Origin: JBELHJ01 sp042091495
GTDB taxonomy: Bacteria; Bacteroidota; Bacteroidia; Flavobacteriales; Flavobacteriaceae
Length of the DNA: 39,132 nt
Reading direction: 5' to 3'
Assembly: GCA_042091495.1 (NCBI GenBank)
Contig: JBELHJ010000021.1
Span: 1-39,132, forward strand
Part shown: in pieces, positions 20,516 to 29,117 of the stretch
Numbering within the stretch: the first letter of the stretch is position 1
Layout of the letters: each line of letters starts with the position of its first letter
Made by a program: the position numbers and the translations under genes
Notes under the pieces: generated by a model
Database searches by the model: none
What the model saw: the letters and a program-made list of their open reading frames with translations, nothing else
Told to the model about the DNA's origin: nothing

Positions 20516-21829
20516 ATGCTTCACGACTTCAAGTTACATGTTGATTCTAATTTAAAATTTTTAAATAATTCCAAGTTTTTAATTGCTGTTTCTGGTGGAA
20601 TAGATAGTATTGTTTTAACACATTTGTGTAAACAAGCAAATTATAATTTTGCGATTGCGCATTGCAATTTTAACCTAAGAGGGGAAGAAAGTGATGCTGA
20701 TGAGCTGTTTATTAATGAGTTAGGTGATTCGCTTAATGTTGAGGTATTTGTTCAGCATTTTGACACCCTTAATTATTCTGAATTAAATGGTGTTTCTATT
20801 CAAATGGCAGCGAGAACACTTCGTTATGAATGGTTTAATGATTTAAGCACCCAACTTAATTTTAAATATATCTTAACAGCACATCATCTTGATGATAGCT
20901 TGGAAACATTTATTATTAATTTGACCAGAGGAACGGGAATTGAGGGCTTATTAGGAATTCCTTCAGTAAATGACAATATAGTTAGACCATTATTGCCTTT
21001 TACAAGATCAGATATTGAATCTTTTGCTAAGGATTTTAAATTGGCTTGGAGAGAAGACCGTTCTAATGCCTCTACAAAATATCTCAGAAATAAAATTCGC
21101 CATAACATTATTCCAGAATTAAAAATTATAAATCCAAAACTAATTCAGAATTTTAAAAAGACCATAAATTATTTAAATGACACATCCGATTTAGTAGAAT
21201 TAGCAATGGATGATTTCATGGACAATGCTATTAAAGGGGTTAATGATCTTGGAGTTCATTATGATATAGATAGTTTTAAGTCCAAATCCAACCCAAAGCC
21301 TTACTTATATCATACTTATAATTCATACGGTTTTTCTCAATGGGATGATATTTTATCACTACTAGATGCACAATCAGGAAAATATGTGCAGTCAGAGACC
21401 CATCGATTGTTAAAAGATAGGAATGAATTAATTTTATCTGAGTTATTAACTACAGATCAAAAAGGTTTTGAAATCATTAGCATAGATTCACCCGTAACCA
21501 TACCCTCCGGGGTTTTACATTTTAGTTTAGAAGGAAACCCCTCTAATAAGAAATCACTACATACCATCTGTTTGGATTTTTGTAAGTTAAGATTTCCATT
21601 AAAAGTAAGATTATCAAAGCCAGGCGATTATTTTTATCCCTTAGGAATGGAAGGACGCAAAAAGGTGAGTAAATATTTTAAAGATGAAAAAATGTCCTTG
21701 TTGGAAAAAGAACACACTTGGATACTTACTTCTGATGATAAAGTAGTTTGGATAATAGGTAAACGCTTTGATAAACGTTTCATGTGCTCTGATTCTTCAA
21801 ACCAATACCTAACAATCACTTTGAAATAA
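20516..21829 (+). CDS. tilS: tRNA(Ile)-lysidine synthetase
   Basis: This 437-residue PP-loop ATPase attaches lysine to C34 of the CAU-anticodon tRNA-Ile so that it reads AUA codons. The PP-loop SGGIDS is at residues 26-31, followed by AHCNFNLRG, AHHLDDSLET and RNKIRHNIIPEL, all typical of TilS. The C-terminal TilS domain has VRLSKPGDYFYPLGM and KKVSKYFKDEK. The length is usual for the Bacteroidota form. It follows pabB closely, probably in one transcript, and an intrinsic terminator lies about 110 bp downstream. Confidence 0.93.
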   Translation: MLHDFKLHVDSNLKFLNNSKFLIAVSGGIDSIVLTHLCKQANYNFAIAHCNFNLRGEESDADELFINELGDSLNVEVFVQHFDTLNYSELNGVSIQMAARTLRYEWFNDLSTQLNFKYILTAHHLDDSLETFIINLTRGTGIEGLLGIPSVNDNIVRPLLPFTRSDIESFAKDFKLAWREDRSNASTKYLRNKIRHNIIPELKIINPKLIQNFKKTINYLNDTSDLVELAMDDFMDNAIKGVNDLGVHYDIDSFKSKSNPKPYLYHTYNSYGFSQWDDILSLLDAQSGKYVQSETHRLLKDRNELILSELLTTDQKGFEIISIDSPVTIPSGVLHFSLEGNPSNKKSLHTICLDFCKLRFPLKVRLSKPGDYFYPLGMEGRKKVSKYFKDEKMSLLEKEHTWILTSDDKVVWIIGKRFDKRFMCSDSSNQYLTITLK

Positions 21830-21855
21830 ACATTCCTAAAAAAATGTTAATAATT

Positions 21856-21969
21856 AGATTAAATACTAATTTGTTTAACTTATTTAAAGTATCTTTAAAC
21901 AAAGTATTACATGATTTGTTAGTATTTAGTTTTAGTTTTTAAAAGCCTTTCATCTTGAAAGGCTTTTTT
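21856..21969 (+). ncRNA. Candidate structured RNA: nested hairpin ending in an intrinsic terminator
   Basis: Two complementary arm pairs nest here. TAAATACTAA (21860-21869) pairs with TTAGTATTTA (21919-21928). The directly adjoining TTTGTTTAA (21870-21878) pairs with TTAAACAAA (21895-21903). G-U pairs extend the outer stem to 21856/21932. The result is a roughly 23-bp helix with a 15-nt one-sided bulge and a 16-nt loop, and an intrinsic terminator follows at 21941-21969. No ORF is present and I found no clear promoter, so it could simply be the structured 3' end of the tilS transcript. The region is very AT-rich, which raises the chance of accidental pairing. Confidence 0.3.
21941..21969 (+). 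terminator. Intrinsic terminator downstream of tilS
   Basis: AAAAGCCTTTC (21941-21951), loop ATCTT, GAAAGGCTTTT (21957-21967), with a run of six T at 21964-21969. It is a perfect 11-bp stem. It ends the pabB-tilS transcript. Confidence 0.85.
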
Positions 21970-22075
21970 CTTTACCAATGTTTTATTGCTTTTCAAAATA
22001 AATTTAAGTTGATGTTGTTTTATTTTTTTTTAAAATAAATATGTTTATTTATACTTTGTTAAAAATACTAATAAA

Positions 22076-22645
22076 ATGGAAACCAACGAATTGTATCCTG
22101 TTTTTTTGAAAGTTAATGAATTGAATGTTTTAATAGTAGGAGGCGGTAATGTTGGTCTAGAAAAATTAACATTTCTTCTTAAATCAAGTCCTAGAGCTAA
22201 TGTTGAAATTATTTCAGAAACATTTCATTCAGACCTAGTTCAACTTGCCAATAAACACAAAACGGTTAAGCTTACAAAAAAGTCCTATGATGTATCAGAT
22301 TTAAGTAATCGACATATAGTAGTAGGTTGTACAGACAGTAAGGCTACAAATCTTAAAATTAACCAAGATGCCAAAAAGCGATATCTGTTAGTAAATATTG
22401 CTGATACTCCAAACCAATGTGATTTTTATATGGGTGGTATTGTAACTAAAGGGAATGTTAAAATTGCTATTTCTACTAACGGTAAATCACCAACTACAGC
22501 GAAAAGAATAAGACAATTTTTAGAAGATATTATCCCTGAGTATATTAATAAATTGGTATTAAATCTTAATACATTCAGAAAGAAAATTAAAGGTGATTTT
22601 GAAGTAAAAGTGGAACGACTTAATGAAGTAACAAAAGGACTTTAA
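22076..22645 (+). CDS. Precorrin-2 dehydrogenase / sirohydrochlorin ferrochelatase, Met8-like
   Basis: A 189-residue NAD-dependent enzyme of siroheme synthesis, converting precorrin-2 to sirohydrochlorin; Met8-type members also insert iron. The Rossmann motif VGGGNVGLEK is at about residues 21-30. ADTPNQCDFYMGGIV and ISTNGKSPTTAKRIR are typical of the CysG N-terminal/Met8 family. There is no SAM-dependent uroporphyrinogen methyltransferase domain, so that step needs another gene. In many flavobacteria this gene sits among sulfate or nitrite assimilation genes; here it stands alone after a terminator, preceded by a TATACTTTG that only partly resembles a -7 box. Confidence 0.85.
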   Translation: METNELYPVFLKVNELNVLIVGGGNVGLEKLTFLLKSSPRANVEIISETFHSDLVQLANKHKTVKLTKKSYDVSDLSNRHIVVGCTDSKATNLKINQDAKKRYLLVNIADTPNQCDFYMGGIVTKGNVKIAISTNGKSPTTAKRIRQFLEDIIPEYINKLVLNLNTFRKKIKGDFEVKVERLNEVTKGL

Positions 22646-22752
22646 GATAATTAGTTCCCAGAGTTAAATTGATTAGGTTAGGTAACTTATCGTTATAAAA
22701 ATTCTTATAGTCTTAATTTTTTTGTAATTTATAGACATTAAACTTAGTTTTT

Positions 22753-24291
22753 ATGTTAAAAAAAATCTATGCCAGTGCATTATTTGGTGTAGAAGCATCA
22801 ATAATAACCGTTGAAGTTAATGTTAGTAAGGGTATAGGTTATCATTTAGTTGGACTTCCAGATAATGCCATTAAAGAAAGTAATTACAGAATAGCCTCAG
22901 CACTATCAAATAATGGGTTTAAGATTCCTGGAAAAAAAGTCACTATAAATTTAGCGCCTGCAGATGTTCGTAAAGAGGGTAGTGCCTATGATTTACCGAT
23001 AGCTATGGGGATTTTAGCTGCTTCAAATCAAATAAAATCTGAAGGGATAGGAGACATTGTAATTATGGGAGAATTATCTCTTGATGGCAATCTTCAATCT
23101 ATTAAGGGGGTTTTACCTATCACTTTAAATGCAAAAAATTCAGGATTTAATGCTGTTATTGTTCCTGTCCAAAATGTTCAAGAAGCAGCAATTGTTGAAG
23201 GTATTACCGTATATGGTGTTAAAAATATATCGGAAGTTATTGGGTTTTTTGATAAATCAAAACCTTTAATCCCCTATAAGAGAGATGTTAAAAATATTTT
23301 TAGTTCACATTTTAATCAGTTTGACTTTGATTTTTCTGATGTTAAAGGACAGTTTGGTGTTAAGCGTTGTATGGAAATTGCTGCTGCTGGCGGTCATAAT
23401 CTGCTTCTAATTGGTCCACCAGGTTCAGGGAAATCTATGTTAGCTAAACGACTCTCAACCATCATGCCTCCAATGACTATGGAGGAATCAATAGAAACAA
23501 CAAAAATACACTCTATACAAGGCACAATAGAAGGTTCTGGCATTATAACAAAACGTCCTTTTAGAAACCCACACCACACTATTAGTGATGTTGCCTTAGT
23601 TGGAGGTGGCCAATACCCTCAGCCAGGAGAAATTTCATTAGCACATAATGGTGTTCTTTTTTTAGATGAACTGCCAGAATTCAAAAGAAGCGTTCTTGAG
23701 GTTATGCGACAACCACTAGAAGATAGAGAGGTTACCATATCACGAGCAAAATTTAATATTACTTACCCTTCAAGTTTCATGCTAGTAGCAAGTATGAATC
23801 CTAGTCCCTCTGGATACTTTAATAATGATGATGCTCCTGTAAAATCAACTCCATATGAAATGCAACGCTACTTGAGTAAAATTTCTGGTCCACTTTTAGA
23901 TAGAATAGATATTCATATTGAAGTCAATCCTGTACCCTTTGAAAAATTAGCATCAAAAGATACTGCCGAGTGTTCATCAGCGATAAGATCTAGAGTGATT
24001 AAAGCACGCGCCGTCCAAACACAGCGTTTTGAAAATCATATTGGTATTCATTACAATGCCCAAATGCAATCTTCTCATATAAAAAAGTATTGCAGACTTT
24101 CAGACGCATCACTAACATTACTCGAAAATGCTATGAAGCAACTTAATTTGTCAGCTAGAGCCTATGACAGAATTTTAAAACTTTCCAGAACAATAGCAGA
24201 TTTAGAACCTAAAAAAAATGTTATGCCACATCATATCTCAGAAGCTATACAGTACAGAAGTTTAGATAGACAGGCTTGGTTAGCACCATAA
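22753..24291 (+). CDS. comM: ComM/YifB-family AAA+ ATPase (magnesium-chelatase-like)
   Basis: This 512-residue protein has an N-terminal Lon-protease-like ChlI domain (IYASALFGVEA, VGLPDNAIKES, NLAPADVRKEG). The AAA+ core has Walker A GPPGSGKS at about residues 221-228 and Walker B VLFLDELPEF at about 301-310. The C-terminal Mg-chelatase domain contains LSARAYDRILKLSRTIADLE. ComM is a hexameric helicase that promotes branch migration during natural transformation; YifB homologues are widespread in species not known to be competent. The full family length is present. Its stop codon overlaps the terminator serving the convergent minus-strand genes. Confidence 0.92.
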   Translation: MLKKIYASALFGVEASIITVEVNVSKGIGYHLVGLPDNAIKESNYRIASALSNNGFKIPGKKVTINLAPADVRKEGSAYDLPIAMGILAASNQIKSEGIGDIVIMGELSLDGNLQSIKGVLPITLNAKNSGFNAVIVPVQNVQEAAIVEGITVYGVKNISEVIGFFDKSKPLIPYKRDVKNIFSSHFNQFDFDFSDVKGQFGVKRCMEIAAAGGHNLLLIGPPGSGKSMLAKRLSTIMPPMTMEESIETTKIHSIQGTIEGSGIITKRPFRNPHHTISDVALVGGGQYPQPGEISLAHNGVLFLDELPEFKRSVLEVMRQPLEDREVTISRAKFNITYPSSFMLVASMNPSPSGYFNNDDAPVKSTPYEMQRYLSKISGPLLDRIDIHIEVNPVPFEKLASKDTAECSSAIRSRVIKARAVQTQRFENHIGIHYNAQMQSSHIKKYCRLSDASLTLLENAMKQLNLSARAYDRILKLSRTIADLEPKKNVMPHHISEAIQYRSLDRQAWLAP

Positions 24292-24321
24292 AAAAGGAGT
24301 CATTTTTTTCAAAATAACTCC
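24290..24321 (-). terminator. Intrinsic terminator for the panB-pseudouridine synthase transcript
   Basis: Read on the minus strand, GGAGTTATTTT (24321-24311) pairs with AAAATGACTCC (24306-24296) with one mismatch, and six T follow (24295-24290). It lies about 107 bp beyond the stop of the minus-strand pseudouridine synthase and overlaps the comM stop codon. On the plus strand there is no T tract after the stem. Confidence 0.6.
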
Positions 24322-24427
24322 CAATAACAAACAACGTATATAACGAATACAATTCTAGTACAAAATTAATGCCCTCTGTAGGTTTTGAAAAGATTTAATA
24401 ATTAACATTCCGTTAATTAAATGTTAC

Positions 24428-25129
24428 TTATGAGGTCTTTACATTTTGCCATAAGTTATCTTTGGGTAAAGGGGCATTAAAAGTCATTAATTCTTTAGTA
24501 ATGGGATGAGATATTTTAAGAGTTTTTGCATGAAGATGAATTCCTCCATCAGTATTACTTCTATTGAATCCGTATTTTAAATCACCTTTAATAGGACTAC
24601 CTATAGCTGCTAATTGTGTTCTGATTTGATGATGACGCCCAGTTTCAAGTTCGATTTCTAATAAACAATACTGGTCTAGTTTTTTTATTGTTTTATAATG
24701 TAAAGTAGCTTTTTTACTTCCAGTAACTTCTTTTAAATACGCGTTACTTTTATTGTTTTTTGGATTCTTTTTTAACCAATGAACCAGAGTGTCCTTGTTC
24801 TTAGTAGGACAATTCTTTACCATAGCCCAATATGTTTTATGAGCTGATTTTTCGGCAAACATTTTATTAAGTCTAGGTAAGGCTTTACTTGTTTTTGAAA
24901 AAAGAACAATTCCTGTAGTTGGTCTATCTAGTCTATGAACAACCCCTAAATATACATTACCAGGTTTATTGTATTTTTTTTTTAAATAAGCTTTTACAAT
25001 ATCACTTAATGGTCTATCTCCAGTCCGGTCACCTTGAACAATATCACCAACACGTTTATTTACTACAATAATGTGGTTATCTTCATATATAACCTGAAGA
25101 TTTTCTGTGTTGGATACTATTTTATTCAC
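24428..25129 (-). CDS. RluA-family RNA pseudouridine synthase
   Basis: A 233-residue enzyme that isomerises uridine to pseudouridine in rRNA or tRNA. The RluA active-site motif VVHRLDRPTTG contains the catalytic Asp (residue 68). LFSKTSKALPRLNKMF, LETGRHHQIRTQL and the terminal LHAKTLKISHP region are also typical. It lacks an S4 domain, consistent with the short RluA-like group. The start codon is GTG, and its first base is the last base of the panB stop codon (TAGTG), so translation is probably coupled to panB. The target uridine cannot be told from sequence. Confidence 0.88.
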   Translation of the reverse strand: MNKIVSNTENLQVIYEDNHIIVVNKRVGDIVQGDRTGDRPLSDIVKAYLKKKYNKPGNVYLGVVHRLDRPTTGIVLFSKTSKALPRLNKMFAEKSAHKTYWAMVKNCPTKNKDTLVHWLKKNPKNNKSNAYLKEVTGSKKATLHYKTIKKLDQYCLLEIELETGRHHQIRTQLAAIGSPIKGDLKYGFNRSNTDGGIHLHAKTLKISHPITKELMTFNAPLPKDNLWQNVKTS

Positions 25130-25947
25130 TAATACTGTTCCTTTTCGTTTGGGAAGTCAACCGATTTAACGTCATCAACATACTGAGTAATAGCAGAAGT
25201 CATTTCCTCAAAAAGATTTAAGTAGCGTCTTAAAAACCTTGGGTTAAACTCATGAGTCATTCCTAACATATCATGTAGAACCAAAACTTGACCGTCTACT
25301 CCAGAACCAGCACCAATACCTATAACAGGTATTGATAATTGTTCTGCTACTTTTTTTGCTAATTTGGCAGGAATTTTTTCTAAAACAACCGCAAAACAAC
25401 CAACGCGTTCCAACATTTTGGCATTTTTGATTAATTCATTAGCCTCTTCTTCTTCTTTAGCTCTAACGGTATATGTTCCAAATTTGTAAATGGATTGAGG
25501 GGTAAGACCCAAATGTCCCATTACAGGAATACCTGCGTTAAGGATTCGTTTTATAGATTCTTTAATTTCTTTTCCACCTTCTAATTTTACAGCATGTCCA
25601 CCACTTTCTTTCATAATTCTTATCGCGGATCTAAGTGCTTCTTTAGGGTCACTTTGATAACTTCCAAATGGAAGATCAACAACTACTAAAGCACGCTCAA
25701 CAGCTTTAATTACTGAAGAGGCATGATAAATCATTTGATCTAAGGTTATTGGCAATGTGGTTTCGTGACCAGCCATAACATTACTTGCAGAGTCGCCAAC
25801 TAATATGACATCAACTCCTGCAGAGTCAACAATTTTAGCCATTGTATAATCATAAGCAGTTAACATTGAAATTTTCTCATTATGAGTTTTCATCTCAACA
25901 AGAGACTTTACAGTAACCCTTTTATATTCTTTTTTTGAAGTAGACAT
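25129..25947 (-). CDS. panB: 3-methyl-2-oxobutanoate hydroxymethyltransferase
   Basis: This 272-residue TIM-barrel enzyme adds a hydroxymethyl group from methylene-tetrahydrofolate to alpha-ketoisovalerate, giving ketopantoate, the first committed step to pantothenate and CoA. Visible motifs are MLTAYDYTMAKIVDSAGVD, VGDSASNVMAGHETTLP (metal-binding region), KLEGG, GHLGLTPQS, AVVLEKIP and GIGAGSGVDGQVLVLHDMLG. The length matches the family. It is divergent from dnaK across 196 bp and overlaps the downstream pseudouridine synthase by one base, an arrangement I recall from other flavobacteria. No panC or panD is in the window. Confidence 0.95.
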   Translation of the reverse strand: MSTSKKEYKRVTVKSLVEMKTHNEKISMLTAYDYTMAKIVDSAGVDVILVGDSASNVMAGHETTLPITLDQMIYHASSVIKAVERALVVVDLPFGSYQSDPKEALRSAIRIMKESGGHAVKLEGGKEIKESIKRILNAGIPVMGHLGLTPQSIYKFGTYTVRAKEEEEANELIKNAKMLERVGCFAVVLEKIPAKLAKKVAEQLSIPVIGIGAGSGVDGQVLVLHDMLGMTHEFNPRFLRRYLNLFEEMTSAITQYVDDVKSVDFPNEKEQY

Positions 25948-26050
25948 TCTTTAAATCTATTTAAGGTTGTAAAATTAGCAAATTAATAGGCATTTTGTTC
26001 GAACATGCTATAAGAACTTAACATAAATTGTTTTTCGCTTTATACAAATC

Positions 26051-26094
26051 ATGACAGCTTGTCATAAAACTAGAGATGGCACAATGATTGTCAT
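26051..26094. promoter_or_regulatory. Perfect palindrome plus half-site between panB and dnaK
   Basis: ATGACAGCTTGTCAT (26051-26065) is a perfect 6-3-6 inverted repeat. A further TTGTCAT half-site occurs at 26088-26094, 28 bp after the TTGTCAT at 26060. Both sit in the 196-bp divergent region, 50-93 bp upstream of the dnaK start. No CIRCE element is present. I infer an operator or an alternative-sigma recognition element acting on dnaK; the factor is unknown. Confidence 0.4.
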
Positions 26095-26143
26095 TAGGTT
26101 ATAGAGTTTAATATTAATGCACATTAAGTAAAGATTATATATT

Positions 26144-28051
26144 ATGAGTAAAATAATTGGTATAGATTTAGGAACTACCAACTCATGTGTTTCTGTAATG
26201 GAAGGTAATGAGCCCGTAGTGATTCCTAACGCTGAAGGTAAAAGAACAACACCTTCTGTTATCGCTTTTGTTGAAGGCGGCGAAATTAAAGTTGGTGATC
26301 CAGCGAAGCGTCAAGCTGTAACTAACCCAACAAAAACGGTTTATTCAATCAAACGTTTTATGGGAAATAAGTACTCTGAGTCTCAAAAAGAAGCAGATAG
26401 AGTACCTTACACTGTCAAGAAAGGTGATAATGATACACCTAGAGTAGATATTGATGGACGATTATACACGCCTCAAGAATTATCTGCTATGATTCTTCAG
26501 AAAATGAAAAAAACAGCTGAAGATTACTTAGGTAATTCTGTTACTGAAGCTGTTATTACAGTTCCAGCATATTTTAACGATGCACAACGTCAAGCAACCA
26601 AAGAAGCTGGTGAAATTTCTGGTTTAAAAGTTAGAAGAATTATCAATGAGCCTACAGCTGCTGCTCTTGCATACGGTTTAGACAAAAAAGGTACAGATCA
26701 AAAGATTGTTGTATTTGATTTTGGAGGAGGAACGCATGATGTTTCTATTCTAGAATTAGGAGATGGTGTTTTTGAAGTACTTTCTACAGATGGTGATACA
26801 CATTTAGGTGGTGATGATGTTGATGAAAAAATAATTAATTGGTTGGCAGACGAATTTAAGACTGAAGAAAACATGGACCTTAAACAAGATCCAATGGCTT
26901 TACAACGTCTTAAAGAAGCTGCAGAAAAAGCTAAAATCGAATTGTCAGCTTCTGCACAAACAGAAATTAATTTGCCTTACATCACAGCGACAGCTAGTGG
27001 TCCAAAACACTTAGTTAGAACTCTAACCCGTTCTAAGTTTGAACAATTAATAGATGATTTAGTAAAACGTACTATTGAACCTTGTAAATCGGCACTTAAA
27101 GCTGCTGGATTATCTACTGGTGATATCGATGAAATAATTCTTGTAGGAGGTTCTACGCGTATACCTGCTGTACAAGCTGCTGTTGAGTCTTTCTTTGGTA
27201 AATCACCAAGTAAAGGTGTTAACCCAGATGAGGTTGTTGCTGTAGGTGCAGGTATTCAAGGTGGTGTTCTTACTGGTGATGTGAAAGATGTACTTCTTTT
27301 AGATGTTACTCCATTATCACTTGGTATTGAAACTATGGGTAATGTAATGACTAAGCTCATTGAAGCCAATACTACGATTCCTACAAAAAAATCGCAAGTA
27401 TTTTCTACAGCAGCGGACAATCAACCTTCTGTTGATATTCATGTATTACAGGGAGAACGTCCTATGGCTGCAGATAACAAAACTATTGGTCGTTTTCAAT
27501 TAACTGATATCCCACCAGCTCCTAGAGGAGTTCCTCAAATAGAAGTTACATTTGACATTGATGCTAATGGTATTATCAATGTATCTGCTGCAGACAAAGC
27601 AACAGGTAAATCTCAAAACATTAGAATTGAGGCTTCATCGGGACTTACTGAAGAAGAAATTGAGAAAATGAAGCAAGAAGCAGAAGCTAATGCAGAAGCA
27701 GATGCCAAAGCAAAAGAAACAGCTGATAAACTCAATAACGCTGATGGTATGATTTTCCAAACTGAAAAACAACTAAAAGAGTTTGGTGATAAATTATCTG
27801 ATGATAAAAAGGCTCCAATTGAGGCGGCTTTAGAAGAGCTTAAAAAAGCATATGAATCTAAAGATTTAGCATTAATTGATCCAGCTCTTGAAAAAATCAA
27901 TGAAGCATGGAAGCAAGCTAGTGAGGAGATGTATAAAGCTCAAGCTGAGGCTCAAGGTGCTTCTGGAGCGGATGCAAATGCTCAAGAGTCTGGTTCAGAA
28001 GGCTCTGAGACTAGCGATGTTGAAGATGTAGATTTTGAAGAAGTTAAGTAA
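26144..28051 (+). CDS. dnaK: Chaperone DnaK (Hsp70)
   Basis: The cytosolic Hsp70 chaperone, 635 residues: ATP-driven binding and release of unfolded proteins with DnaJ and GrpE. The N-terminal ATPase carries GIDLGTTNS (residues 5-13), VPAYFNDAQRQATKEAG, NEPTAAALAYGLD, the phosphate loop FDFGGGTHDVSILELGDG and ILVGGSTRIPAVQ. The substrate-binding domain follows with DVTPLSLGIET and the helical lid. The acidic tail ends EDVDFEEVK, close to the usual EEVD-like bacterial end. It is monocistronic here: neither dnaJ nor grpE is adjacent, and a strong terminator follows. Confidence 0.98.
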   Translation: MSKIIGIDLGTTNSCVSVMEGNEPVVIPNAEGKRTTPSVIAFVEGGEIKVGDPAKRQAVTNPTKTVYSIKRFMGNKYSESQKEADRVPYTVKKGDNDTPRVDIDGRLYTPQELSAMILQKMKKTAEDYLGNSVTEAVITVPAYFNDAQRQATKEAGEISGLKVRRIINEPTAAALAYGLDKKGTDQKIVVFDFGGGTHDVSILELGDGVFEVLSTDGDTHLGGDDVDEKIINWLADEFKTEENMDLKQDPMALQRLKEAAEKAKIELSASAQTEINLPYITATASGPKHLVRTLTRSKFEQLIDDLVKRTIEPCKSALKAAGLSTGDIDEIILVGGSTRIPAVQAAVESFFGKSPSKGVNPDEVVAVGAGIQGGVLTGDVKDVLLLDVTPLSLGIETMGNVMTKLIEANTTIPTKKSQVFSTAADNQPSVDIHVLQGERPMAADNKTIGRFQLTDIPPAPRGVPQIEVTFDIDANGIINVSAADKATGKSQNIRIEASSGLTEEEIEKMKQEAEANAEADAKAKETADKLNNADGMIFQTEKQLKEFGDKLSDDKKAPIEAALEELKKAYESKDLALIDPALEKINEAWKQASEEMYKAQAEAQGASGADANAQESGSEGSETSDVEDVDFEEVK

Positions 28052-28069
28052 TAACACTTAGTTTTATAG

Positions 28070-28103
28070 AAAAAAAGCACAGTCCCTTGACTGTGCTTTT
28101 TTT
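28070..28103 (+). terminator. Intrinsic terminator downstream of dnaK
   Basis: AAAAAAAGCACAGTC (28070-28084), loop CCTT, GACTGTGC (28089-28096), then seven T to 28103. It is a perfect stem with 15 possible pairs counting the A/T flank. Confidence 0.92.
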
Positions 28104-28117
28104 ATTTTAATTTTTTC

Positions 28118-28147
28118 CTGTTCAGTTAAATACAAAGTGTATATTTG
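28118..28147 (+). promoter_or_regulatory. Bacteroidota-type promoter of the nitronate monooxygenase-family gene
   Basis: TATATTTG at 28140-28147 is an exact TAnnTTTG -7 box, 22 bp before the ATG. The matching -33 box is only partial (CTG at 28118-28120, 19 bp upstream). It lies just after the dnaK terminator, so a promoter is expected here. Confidence 0.4.
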
Positions 28148-28169
28148 AAAGCACATCATTATAAATTTT

Positions 28170-29117
28170 ATGGCGAATTCTCTTAGTGATTTATTAAATA
28201 TTAAGCATCCCGTAATACAAGCGCCAATGTTTTTGGTTTCAAATACTAAAATGGTTATAGAAGCTATGAATAGTGGAATTGCAGGTTGTATACCAGCTTT
28301 AAACTACAGAACTTTAGATGAACTTAAGGCCGCCATAATTACACTACAAAAAGCAAAGGTTACAGGAGGTGCATTTGGATTTAACCTTATTGTCAATAAA
28401 TCAAATTTTAAATACAAAGACCAATTAGAGGTGCTTTGTGAATATGGGTGTGATTTTATTATTACCTCACTAGGTAGCCCTGAGGAAACTATTAAAAAAG
28501 CTAAAATAAAAGGTATCAAAGTATTTTGTGATGTTGTTGATGTTAAATTTGCAAAAAAGGTAGAGCATTTAGGTGCAGATGCTATTATAGCCGTTAATAA
28601 TCAAGCAGGAGGTCATAGGGGAGGAAAGGGACCTGAGGCTTTAATTTCTTCAATAAAATCCGAATGTAAAATCCCAGTTATTTCAGCAGGGGGCGTTGGG
28701 TGTAAATCAGACATAGAGCAAATACTGTCATATGGAGCTGCAGGAGTATCTGTTGGTAGTCCTTTTATAGCTTCAATTGAATCTGATGTTTCTGAGGCTT
28801 ATAAGCAAGCTTGTGTTGATTATGGAGGTAAAGATATTGTGGTAACAGAGCGTATTTCTGGTACACCTTGCACTGTTATTAATACGCCTTATGTTCAAAA
28901 AATTGGTACCAAACAACCATGGTATGAAGCGCTATTAAATAAAAACAAACGCCTTAAAAAATGGGTCAAAATGATTCGTTTTTCCATAGGAATGAAAGCA
29001 ACTCAAAATGCTGCGTTTAAGGCTACTTACAAAACGGTTTGGGTGGCAGGTCCTAGTATAGAGTACACCAAATCTATTCGCCCAGTTAAAGCAATAGTAG
29101 CTGAATTAGTAGATTAA
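28170..29117 (+). CDS. Nitronate monooxygenase / 2-nitropropane dioxygenase-family flavoenzyme
   Basis: A 315-residue FMN-binding TIM-barrel protein. The family start is PVIQAPMFLVSN, followed by GGAFGFNLIV, the segment NQAGGHRGGKGPEAL and PVISAGGVG ... GAAGVSVGSPFIA, the FMN phosphate-binding region. Members oxidise alkyl nitronates with oxygen, but many homologues have other or unknown substrates; some are enoyl-ACP reductase (FabK)-like. This sequence lacks obvious features that would separate these possibilities. Its TAA stop and the stop of the convergent hydrolase share the palindrome TTAA (29114-29117). Confidence 0.8.
   Translation: MANSLSDLLNIKHPVIQAPMFLVSNTKMVIEAMNSGIAGCIPALNYRTLDELKAAIITLQKAKVTGGAFGFNLIVNKSNFKYKDQLEVLCEYGCDFIITSLGSPEETIKKAKIKGIKVFCDVVDVKFAKKVEHLGADAIIAVNNQAGGHRGGKGPEALISSIKSECKIPVISAGGVGCKSDIEQILSYGAAGVSVGSPFIASIESDVSEAYKQACVDYGGKDIVVTERISGTPCTVINTPYVQKIGTKQPWYEALLNKNKRLKKWVKMIRFSIGMKATQNAAFKATYKTVWVAGPSIEYTKSIRPVKAIVAELVD

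Noticed and set aside
22051..22059. TATACTTTG upstream of the Met8-like gene as a promoter
   Set aside because: The spacing inside the box is one base too long and there is no convincing -33 partner.
27613..27900. Minus-strand open frame inside dnaK
   Set aside because: It is antisense to a complete, well-conserved dnaK and its product is a Ser/Ala-rich low-complexity shadow.
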